Part shown: one piece after another, positions 57,351-64,000 of the stretch
Layout: each line of letters starts with the position of its first letter
Position numbering within the stretch: position 1 is the first letter of the stretch
From: Lelliottia amnigena
GTDB taxonomy: Bacteria > Pseudomonadota > Gammaproteobacteria > Enterobacterales > Enterobacteriaceae
Assembly (NCBI GenBank): GCA_900635465.1
Contig: LR134135.1
Span: forward strand, 3,038,001 to 3,102,000
Direction: 5' to 3'
Length of the DNA: 64,000 nucleotides
The notes under the pieces: model-generated
What the model was told of the DNA's origin: nothing
What the model saw: only the letters and a program-made list of their open reading frames with translations
The model's database searches: none
Program-made: the position numbers and the translations under genes

Positions 57351-57860
57351 ATGGGTTTGTTCGATAAACTGAAATCTCTGGTTTCTGATGATAAGAAAGA
57401 CACCGGAACTATTGAGATTATTGCTCCGCTGTCTGGCGAAATCGTGAATATCGAAGACGTGCCGGATGTTGTTTTTGCCGAGAAAATTGTTGGTGATGGC
57501 ATTGCTATCAAACCAACCGGCAACAAAATGGTTGCTCCTGTTGACGGCACCATCGGTAAAATTTTTGAAACTAACCATGCGTTCTCTATCGAATCCGATA
57601 GCGGTATCGAACTGTTCGTTCACTTCGGTATCGACACTGTCGAACTGAAAGGCGAAGGCTTCAAACGTATCGCAGAAGAAGGTCAACGTGTGAAAGTTGG
57701 CGACACCGTGATCGAATTCGATCTGGCCCTGCTGGAAGAGAAAGCCAAGTCTACCCTGACTCCGGTTGTTATCTCCAACATGGACGAAATCAAAGAACTG
57801 ATCAAACTGTCTGGCAGCGTGACCGTGGGTGAAACCCCAGTGATCCGCATCAAGAAGTAA
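57351..57860 (+). CDS. crr: PTS glucose-specific EIIA component (Crr)
   Basis: Soluble EIIA-Glc, which passes phosphate to glucose permease, activates adenylate cyclase when phosphorylated and blocks other sugar permeases when not. It has 169 residues; active-site H91 ([17 protein letters not shown]) and helper H76 ([12 protein letters not shown]) are both present. Last gene of the pts operon, 39 bases after ptsI. Confidence 0.98.
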   Translation: MGLFDKLKSLVSDDKKDTGTIEIIAPLSGEIVNIEDVPDVVFAEKIVGDGIAIKPTGNKMVAPVDGTIGKIFETNHAFSIESDSGIELFVHFGIDTVELKGEGFKRIAEEGQRVKVGDTVIEFDLALLEEKAKSTLTPVVISNMDEIKELIKLSGSVTVGETPVIRIKK

Positions 57861-57876
57861 TTCTTGCCGCACAGAG

Positions 57877-57902
57877 AAATGGCGCCTTAGGGCGCCATTT
57901 TT
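57877..57902. terminator. Bidirectional terminator between crr and pdxK
   Basis: AAATGGCGCC-TTAG-GGCGCCATTTTT between convergent genes. Confidence 0.9.
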
Positions 57903-57923
57903 GTTTATGCCGTGAGCGCTTTT

Positions 57924-58760
57924 TTATACCGGGAGTATCAGCTCGTCGAAACCTTTTTGCTGGGTGTACTTCATCACTTCAGTCACCCGATCGCCTGCAC
58001 GACGTATCGCCTCTGCAACATCACTCCCCTGCACAATGCCACTCACCAACTCTGAACAGAACAGATCGCCCGTTCCTTTTAAATCGGTCGCGACGCGCGG
58101 ATGGTGAGTCACCACGACGTCCTCTTTCGTCACCAGCACCACATGAATATTGTCTGGATCAGCGGCCACCGGCGCGCTGGTGATCGCCACCCATTTGAGG
58201 GTCTCTGACAGCAATCCTTTTGCGGCAGAAATGGCGCTTTCAGGGGTGCGGCACGGCTGACCACTCAGCACCTCAAGCTCAAAGACGTTGGGCGTGATTC
58301 CCTGGGCCAGTGGCAGCAAGTGCTCACAATAGGCTTTGGGGATTTCAGGATTAACGTACATACCGCTGTCGATATCCCCCATCACCGGATCGACCAGTAC
58401 CAGCAAATCAGGATGCTGTTGCTTCACCGTTTTAAGCCACTGCGCCAGGATTTTTATCTGACTGGCGCTGCCCATATAACCCGTCGTCACTGCTTTCAGT
58501 TCGCGCAACACGTCGCGTTCTTCCAGCGCTTTCAGATAACCGCTAAACCATTCGTCCGGGATCACGCCGCCATAAAACGTATCGTAATGCGGCGTATTGC
58601 TGAACAGCACCGTTGGAACGGCCATCACGGTGAGCTGATGCAGTCTGATATTTGGCACAGCGATACTGTTACCTACGCTGCCGTAAACCACCTGCGACTG
58701 CACAGCAACAATATCGGTCTGCTGCGCACGGGTTTTATCCCGAAATAAAATCATCTCCAT
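57924..58760 (-). CDS. pdxK: Pyridoxine/pyridoxal/pyridoxamine kinase PdxK
   Basis: ATP-dependent kinase of the B6 salvage pathway (also reported to act on hydroxymethylpyrimidine). It has 278 residues against 283 in E. coli, with a shorter C-terminus (DELILPV). Conserved segments include [45 protein letters not shown] and the catalytic [17 protein letters not shown]. It follows cysM by five bases on the same strand, so pdxK is probably read from cysM; the E. coli genes yfeK and yfeS are missing between them. Confidence 0.93.
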   Translation of the reverse strand: MEMILFRDKTRAQQTDIVAVQSQVVYGSVGNSIAVPNIRLHQLTVMAVPTVLFSNTPHYDTFYGGVIPDEWFSGYLKALEERDVLRELKAVTTGYMGSASQIKILAQWLKTVKQQHPDLLVLVDPVMGDIDSGMYVNPEIPKAYCEHLLPLAQGITPNVFELEVLSGQPCRTPESAISAAKGLLSETLKWVAITSAPVAADPDNIHVVLVTKEDVVVTHHPRVATDLKGTGDLFCSELVSGIVQGSDVAEAIRRAGDRVTEVMKYTQQKGFDELILPV

Positions 58761-58765
58761 GACGC

Positions 58766-59677
58766 TTAAATCCCCGCCCCCTGCGAATAACTCTCTTCAC
58801 CAAACACGCCAGTAGAAAGATAACGATCGCCGCGGTCGCAAATAATCGCTACCACGCACGCGCCCGGATTCTGCTGGGCTACCCGCAATGCTCCTGCTAC
58901 CGCGCCACCCGAACTGACGCCGCAGAAAATACCTTCGCGCACCGCCAGTTCACGCATCGTATTTTCCGCCTCGCGCTGATGAATATCCAGTACCACATCC
59001 ACCAGCGACGCATTAAAAATGCCCGGCATATACTCCGCAGGCCAGCGACGGATCCCTGGAATGCTGCTGCCCTCTTCCGGCTGCAGGCCAACAATCGTCA
59101 CTGCGGTGTCCTGTTCACGCAGAAAACGAGAAACACCCGTGATCGTCCCCGTCGTACCCATGCTTGAGACAAAATGGGTCATTCGCCCTTCTGTCTGCTG
59201 CCAGATTTCCGGTCCCGTCGTGGTGTAATGCGCGTAAGGATTATCAGGATTGTTAAACTGATCCAGTAGCTTACCTTCACCGCGCTGTGCCATTTCAAGG
59301 GCCAAATCGCGCGCGCCTTCCATACCCCGCTCTTTCGTCACGAGGATAAGCTCGGCACCATAGGCGCGCATCGCAGCCCGACGCTCCTGGCTCATGTTGT
59401 CCGGCATCAACAGCTTCATGTGATAGCCTTTCAGTGCGGCAATCATCGCCAGCGCAATACCCGTATTGCCGCTGGTCGCTTCGATCAGCACATCGCCAGG
59501 CTGTATTTCGCCGCGCTTTTCGGCCTCGACAATCATCGATAACGCCGCACGATCTTTAACGGAACCTGCCGGATTGTTGCCTTCAAGTTTGACCCAGACT
59601 TCACTGCCGTTGGTTGGCCCCATGCGTTGCAGTTTGACCAGAGGGGTATTGCCGATGGTTTGCTCTAATGTGTTCAC
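58766..59677 (-). CDS. cysM: Cysteine synthase B CysM
   Basis: PLP-dependent O-acetylserine sulfhydrylase that can also use thiosulfate, giving S-sulfocysteine. It has 303 residues, as in E. coli. The PLP lysine is K41 ([14 protein letters not shown]); [19 protein letters not shown] and [15 protein letters not shown] are the substrate and phosphate loops. It is downstream of cysPTWA, which imports sulfate and thiosulfate, so context fits; a terminator-like hairpin separates it from cysA. Confidence 0.96.
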   Translation of the reverse strand: MNTLEQTIGNTPLVKLQRMGPTNGSEVWVKLEGNNPAGSVKDRAALSMIVEAEKRGEIQPGDVLIEATSGNTGIALAMIAALKGYHMKLLMPDNMSQERRAAMRAYGAELILVTKERGMEGARDLALEMAQRGEGKLLDQFNNPDNPYAHYTTTGPEIWQQTEGRMTHFVSSMGTTGTITGVSRFLREQDTAVTIVGLQPEEGSSIPGIRRWPAEYMPGIFNASLVDVVLDIHQREAENTMRELAVREGIFCGVSSGGAVAGALRVAQQNPGACVVAIICDRGDRYLSTGVFGEESYSQGAGI

Positions 59678-59689
59678 GGTTTTTGCTCA

Positions 59690-59722
59690 AAAAAAAGCCC
59701 GGAAGCGCAACGCCACCGGGCG
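59690..59722 (-). terminator. Terminator-like hairpin between cysA and cysM
   Basis: On the minus strand GCCCGG and CCGGGC pair across a loop that itself contains an inverted GGCGTTGCGC, followed by eight Ts. It should reduce read-through from cysPTWA into cysM. Confidence 0.82.
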
Positions 59723-59743
59723 ATAAACATACTGATTAACCTA

Positions 59744-60838
59744 TCAGGCAGACTCGGCCAGAGCAAGTTCCTCACGCGCTTCGATTCGCTCGTTACCATG
59801 ATAAATCCGCGCATTCTGCAAGCCGACAAACAGGCGCTCACCGCGATGTGGCGGCTCTTCATCCCGCATCACCACGGTCAATGGTTCGGTATACCAGCCC
59901 AGCGGTTGTACCACCAGATGGGTGTAATGCCCTTTAGGGCTAGCTTCCAGAACCTGCACCGGCAGCGGTGAATCGAGGCTGGTTCGGCGGCTCACATCTA
60001 TTTCCCAGGGGCGCAGGAACAGATCAACCGGTCCCTGATGAGCAGGCGTATACCCCAGCGGCCAGCGATGTGCGCCGACGTGGAATTGTCCGCCGCGGAT
60101 TGTGCCCTGCATGCGGTTCACTTCGCCCATAAATTCCAGCACAAACCGGGTCGCCGGTTCGCGCCACAGTTGTTCTGGTTCATCAACCTGCTCAATATTT
60201 CCCTGACTCATTACGACCACGCGATCGGCAACTTCCATCGCCTCTTCCTGATCGTGCGTGACGAACACGCTGGTAAATTTCAGCTCTTCATGCAGCTGTC
60301 GCAGCCAGCGACGCAGCTCTTTACGCACCTGTGCATCGAGCGCGCCAAAGGGCTCATCAAGCAGCAGAATTTGCGGCTCAACCGCCAGCGCACGCGCCAG
60401 GGCCACACGCTGTTTCTGTCCACCGGAAAGCTGCGCCGGGAAACGGTCGGCCAGATGGGCCAACTGCACCATCTCCAGCAGTTTGGTGACTTTCGCCTTG
60501 ATGGTCGCCGCATTCGGACGCTCGCGACGCGGAAGCACGCTCAGGCCAAAAGCGATATTGTCGAACACCGTCATATGGCGGAACAGCGCATAGTGCTGGA
60601 ACACAAAACCCACTTTACGATCGCGGGCGTGTAAACGGCTCACGTCGGTTCCATGGAAGCGAATATGTCCGCTGCTCTGATGTTCAAGACCGGCGATAAT
60701 ACGCAGCAGCGTGGTTTTACCGGAACCAGACGGCCCCAGCAGCGCCACCATTTGTCCGGAAGGGATATCCAGTGAGATATCGTTCAGCACCTGGGTGCGA
60801 CCAAAAGACTTCTTAATATTGGCAATCTCAATGCTCAT
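59744..60838 (-). CDS. cysA: Sulfate/thiosulfate import ATP-binding protein CysA
   Basis: ATPase of the CysPTWA ABC importer. It has 364 residues. Walker A is in [20 protein letters not shown], the signature is [16 protein letters not shown], Walker B is [14 protein letters not shown] and the switch His is in [17 protein letters not shown]. The C-terminal part (about 240-364) is a TOBE-like regulatory domain. Its start overlaps cysW by 11 bases. Confidence 0.97.
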   Translation of the reverse strand: MSIEIANIKKSFGRTQVLNDISLDIPSGQMVALLGPSGSGKTTLLRIIAGLEHQSSGHIRFHGTDVSRLHARDRKVGFVFQHYALFRHMTVFDNIAFGLSVLPRRERPNAATIKAKVTKLLEMVQLAHLADRFPAQLSGGQKQRVALARALAVEPQILLLDEPFGALDAQVRKELRRWLRQLHEELKFTSVFVTHDQEEAMEVADRVVVMSQGNIEQVDEPEQLWREPATRFVLEFMGEVNRMQGTIRGGQFHVGAHRWPLGYTPAHQGPVDLFLRPWEIDVSRRTSLDSPLPVQVLEASPKGHYTHLVVQPLGWYTEPLTVVMRDEEPPHRGERLFVGLQNARIYHGNERIEAREELALAESA

Positions 60839-61703
60839 GATTTCCCTCCTGCTGCAGGCGTTTTTCCTGATTCTCTAAACGCCACTGCACCACACTCTTC
60901 AAAAACAGGGTCAAAATTGCCATCAGCGTCAGCAACGCTGCGGCGGTAAAGGAGCCGACGGTATTGTAGTCCTGCTCCAGCAATTCAATCTGTAGCGGCA
61001 GCGACAGGGTTTCGCCGCGAATAGAGCCTGAAACGACCGATACCGCGCCAAACTCACCAATCGCGCGCGCGTTGGTCAGCACCACGCCGTACAGCAACGC
61101 CCAGCGAATATTCGGGAGCGTCACACGTCGGAACATCTGCCAGCCGGATGCGCCGAGCAAAATCGCCGCCTCATCCTCATGACTGCCCTGGCTTAACATC
61201 ACCGGAACCAGCTCACGCACCACAAACGGACAGGTCACAAAAATGGTCACCAGTACCATGCCAGGCCACGCAAACATGATTTGCAGGTTGTGCTCATCGA
61301 GCCAGCCTCCCAGCGGACCATTGGAGCCATAGAACAGCAGATACACCAGACCGGCGACCACTGGCGATACCGCAAAAGGAATATCCAGCAGCGTCAGCAG
61401 CAGCTGACGGCCAGGGAAATTAAATCGCGTCACCAGCCACGCCAGCAAAATCCCAAACACCAGATTCACCGGCACGGTAATCAATGCAATCATCACCGTC
61501 AGCCAGATGGCATGCAGCATGTCCGGGTCGGCCAGATTCTGCAGCGCGGGCATAATCCCTTTGCTGAACGCCTGCACGAAGATATACACCATCGGCACGA
61601 CGAGAATAAACGCTGACACCAGCATGCCGGTGCCAATCAAAAACCATTTGCCCCAGTTAACGCGGGGCGCGTCATAGCGCTTCAATTGAGTCACTTCCGC
61701 CAT
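60828..61703 (-). CDS. cysW: Sulfate/thiosulfate ABC transporter permease CysW
   Basis: One of two permease subunits of the sulfate/thiosulfate importer, 291 residues, as in E. coli. It has about six transmembrane helices, and the EAA-type loop that contacts CysA is seen in [20 protein letters not shown] with [11 protein letters not shown]. Start and stop overlap cysT (one base) and cysA. Confidence 0.96.
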   Translation of the reverse strand: MAEVTQLKRYDAPRVNWGKWFLIGTGMLVSAFILVVPMVYIFVQAFSKGIMPALQNLADPDMLHAIWLTVMIALITVPVNLVFGILLAWLVTRFNFPGRQLLLTLLDIPFAVSPVVAGLVYLLFYGSNGPLGGWLDEHNLQIMFAWPGMVLVTIFVTCPFVVRELVPVMLSQGSHEDEAAILLGASGWQMFRRVTLPNIRWALLYGVVLTNARAIGEFGAVSVVSGSIRGETLSLPLQIELLEQDYNTVGSFTAAALLTLMAILTLFLKSVVQWRLENQEKRLQQEGNHEH

Positions 61704-62536
61704 TAATGACCTACCACGCGTCGACCAAAGCGACTTTGCAGAGTGTTAATCGAGAACAGTAGCAGCAGCGATGCCGCCAGGATCACCGAGGCAATCGCGC
61801 TCGCCGCCGGATAATCAAACTCCTGCAAGCGCACAAAAATCATCAGCGAGGTCACTTCGGTTTTCCATGCGATGTTGCCCGCGATGAAAATCACCGCACC
61901 GAATTCACCGAGGCTACGGGTAAAAGAGAGCGCCACGCCCGCCAGCAGCGCCGGAGACAGCTCAGGCAGTACCACTTTGCAAAAGCTCTGGATGCGCGTT
62001 GCACCGAGCGTTTCCGCCGCTTCTTCGTACTCCGGACCTAACTCTTCGAGCACCGGCTGCACGGTTCGCACCACAAACGGGATGCTGGTGAAGGCCATCG
62101 CCACCGCAATACCCAGCCAGGTATAAGTGACTTTAATATCAAACTTCGCCAGCCACTCGCCGTAGAAACCGTTAACAGAAAACAGCGATGCCAGCGTTAA
62201 ACCCGCGACGGCCGTGGGCAGCGCGAACGGCAGATCCATCAACGCATCCAGCAGAACGCGACCAGGAAAGCGATAGCGGGTTAAAATCCACGCCATCAGC
62301 AGGCCGAACACGCCGTTGAAAATGGAAGCCACAAACGCCGACAGCAGCGTGACTTTATAGGCCGCCACCACCTGCGGGTTAGTAATCACTTCCCAGTATT
62401 GCGCCCAGCTCATCTGCGCGAGCTGCATCACCAGCGCGCTTAACGGCAACAGCAAAATCAGGCAGACGAACAGCAGGCTGGTCCCGAGACTTAACGTAAA
62501 GCCCGGGAGCACACGTCTGGAAGAAACAGCAAACAT
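61703..62536 (-). CDS. cysT: Sulfate/thiosulfate ABC transporter permease CysT (CysU)
   Basis: Second permease subunit, paralogous to CysW; 277 residues, as in E. coli. The EAA loop is EYEEAAETLGATRIQSFCKV followed by LPELSPALLAG. About six transmembrane helices. Its ATG overlaps the cysP stop by one base (TAATG), and its stop overlaps the cysW start. Confidence 0.96.
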   Translation of the reverse strand: MFAVSSRRVLPGFTLSLGTSLLFVCLILLLPLSALVMQLAQMSWAQYWEVITNPQVVAAYKVTLLSAFVASIFNGVFGLLMAWILTRYRFPGRVLLDALMDLPFALPTAVAGLTLASLFSVNGFYGEWLAKFDIKVTYTWLGIAVAMAFTSIPFVVRTVQPVLEELGPEYEEAAETLGATRIQSFCKVVLPELSPALLAGVALSFTRSLGEFGAVIFIAGNIAWKTEVTSLMIFVRLQEFDYPAASAIASVILAASLLLLFSINTLQSRFGRRVVGH

Positions 62537-63549
62537 TACTTACGCCCCGCCGCCAGCAGTTTGTCTAACTCACCGCCGGTGACAAAATGCGTTTTCATCA
62601 CTTCCGGCCAGGAGCCGAATTTATCTTCCACTCGGAACAGCTCGGTCTGCGGGAATTTGTCTTTCAATTTGTCCATCACGTCCGGATTGTTCACGCGATA
62701 GTAGTAATCAGTAATGATGGTCTGCGCCTGCGGGCTGTAAAGGAAATTCAGGTAATCCTTGGCGGCCTTTTCGGTCCCGTTGGCTTTGACGTTTTTATCA
62801 ACCCAGGCAACCGGGAATTCCGCCAGAATATTGGTCTCAGGAATCACCACCTCGAAACCCTGCGCTTCGTACTGTTTGCGGATGTTGTTCACTTCCGATT
62901 CGAAACTGATCAGCACATCGCCCAGCCCACGCTCTGCGAAAGTGGTTGTCGCCCCACGACCACCGGTATCAAACACTTCGACGTTCTTCAGAAACTGCGT
63001 CATAAACTGTTCGGTTTTGGCTTTGTCGCCGCCGTCTGCTTTATCGGCAGCCCCCCACGCAGCCAGATAGGTATAGCGCGCGTTACCGGATGTTTTTGGA
63101 TTCGGGAAAATGAGCTTCACATCAGAACGCACCAGATCGTTCCAGCTGTGAATATTTTTCGGGTTGCCCTTACGCACCAGGAAACCCATGGTGGAGTAGA
63201 ACGGCGAGCTGTTATTCGGCAAACGGCTTTGCCAGTCCGCCGGGATCAGGTTGCCTTTGTCATGCAGGATCTGCACGTCGGTAATCTGGTTGTACGTCAC
63301 CACATCGGCTTTCAGACCCTGCAAAATTGCCAGCGCCTGCTTTGAAGACCCGGCGTGGGATTGCTTGATGGTCAGCTTGTCGCCGTTATTCTCTTTCGCC
63401 CACTGCTGTTCAAACGGTGGATTCAGGGCAGCAAAAAGCTCACGCGAGACATCATAGGAGCTATTGAGCAACTCCGTGGCCTGCGCCTGCGCAACCAGCA
63501 TCAAACCAGCCAGCGCCAGCGTTCCTTTTTTCAGTACAGTAACGGTCAT
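62536..63549 (-). CDS. cysP: Thiosulfate/sulfate-binding periplasmic protein CysP
   Basis: Periplasmic solute-binding protein of the CysPTWA importer. It has 337 residues (338 in E. coli). The signal peptide is about residues 1-24 ([19 protein letters not shown], cleaved before [14 protein letters not shown]). The anion-binding segments include [20 protein letters not shown] and [19 protein letters not shown]. First gene of cysPTWA, behind a CysB-type promoter. Confidence 0.97.
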   Translation of the reverse strand: MTVTVLKKGTLALAGLMLVAQAQATELLNSSYDVSRELFAALNPPFEQQWAKENNGDKLTIKQSHAGSSKQALAILQGLKADVVTYNQITDVQILHDKGNLIPADWQSRLPNNSSPFYSTMGFLVRKGNPKNIHSWNDLVRSDVKLIFPNPKTSGNARYTYLAAWGAADKADGGDKAKTEQFMTQFLKNVEVFDTGGRGATTTFAERGLGDVLISFESEVNNIRKQYEAQGFEVVIPETNILAEFPVAWVDKNVKANGTEKAAKDYLNFLYSPQAQTIITDYYYRVNNPDVMDKLKDKFPQTELFRVEDKFGSWPEVMKTHFVTGGELDKLLAAGRK

Positions 63550-63585
63550 TGCGCACCCTATATTTGTGATGACGTTTATGAAGTC

Positions 63586-63640
63586 ATCATATTTATAACG
63601 AGTACTAAAGGAGTAACGGTTTTATATACCGTTTGGTGAT
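63586..63640 (-). promoter_or_regulatory. cysP promoter with CysB-binding region
   Basis: On the minus strand a -10 TATGAT (63586-63591) lacks a good -35, as expected for an activator-dependent promoter. Upstream lies ACGGTATATAAAACCGTTAC (63616-63635), nearly the same as the CysB activation site of E. coli cysP. CysB with N-acetylserine should induce the operon under sulfur limitation. Confidence 0.75.
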
Positions 63641-63673
63641 TTAGAAGCAGAAAAGGGAATAAGGGGGGGATTT

Positions 63674-63694
63674 CCCCTCTCCCAAAGGAGAGGG
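63674..63694. terminator. Hairpin downstream of yfeX
   Basis: CCCTCTCC-CAAA-GGAGAGGG, third member of the CCCTCTCC-core hairpin set, between the yfeX stop and the cysP promoter. Confidence 0.55.
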
Positions 63695-63711
63695 TCAGGG
63701 TACAGACTCAC

Positions 63712-64000
<289 letters not shown>

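Overview
The window is a stretch of enterobacterial core chromosome. Gene content and order follow the Escherichia coli K-12 segment from dedD-folC to cysP-yfeX almost gene for gene, at roughly 80-95% protein similarity judged by eye. Several E. coli blocks are absent (ypdC and the fry PTS genes, xapABR, yfeK-yfeS, ucpA and murQP). An indolepyruvate decarboxylase gene of 552 codons, typical of the Enterobacter cloacae group, sits between yfeO and an aldo/keto reductase. I infer Enterobacter or a near relative (Lelliottia, Kosakonia); the species cannot be fixed from this sequence alone.

Layout. 1-6610 (minus strand): dedD (cut by the window edge), folC, accD, dedA, truA, usg, pdxB. 6.7-11.3 kb: flk (+), fabB (-), mnmC (+), with FabR and FadR sites before fabB. 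11.3-15.9 kb (minus): yfcL, epmC, yfcA, mepA, aroC, prmB, tightly packed. 16.0-23.7 kb: smrB, sixA, the anaerobic beta-oxidation pair fadIJ, yfcZ, fadL with two FadR sites, and mlaA. 24.0-28.4 kb: yfdC, tRNA-Arg(CCU), an almost gene-free 1.9 kb stretch holding one small putative secreted protein, lpxP, and the 23-codon gene ypdK. 28.5-37.8 kb: alaC, the YpdA/YpdB pyruvate-sensing two-component system, glk, yfeO, ipdC and a YghZ-type aldo/keto reductase. 37.9-43.4 kb: ypeC, mntH with MntR and Fur sites, nupC with CRP sites, pdeA. 43.6-46.9 kb: two tRNA-Ala(GGC), yfeC-yfeD, gltX, three tRNA-Val(UAC), one tRNA-Lys(UUU), followed by a broken copy of the tRNA-Lys 3' end. 47.2-53.0 kb: a FlxA-like protein, yfeR/yfeH, ypeB, ligA, zipA. 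53.0-64.0 kb: cysZ, cysK, ptsH-ptsI-crr, pdxK, cysM, cysPTWA (minus strand) and the C-terminal part of yfeX.

Functional themes are fatty acid synthesis and breakdown under shared FadR control (accD, fabB, fadIJ, fadL), sulfate uptake and cysteine synthesis (cysZ, cysK, cysM, cysPTWA), PTS and glucose entry (ptsHI-crr, glk), pyruvate sensing, and envelope maintenance (mlaA, lpxP, mepA, dedA, zipA).

The most striking general feature is a set of nine small insertions or deletions, mostly a single base in a short homopolymer, that break five otherwise well conserved genes: truA (2), flk (2), lpxP (1), the aldo/keto reductase (1) and ligA (3). Because ligA is essential in relatives and every reading frame resumes correctly after each indel, base-calling or assembly error is the likeliest cause. 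I found no clear new multi-gene system. The best candidates for a closer look are the split tRNA-Lys remnant, the ipdC/aldo-keto reductase divergent control region, and the stretch downstream of tRNA-Arg.
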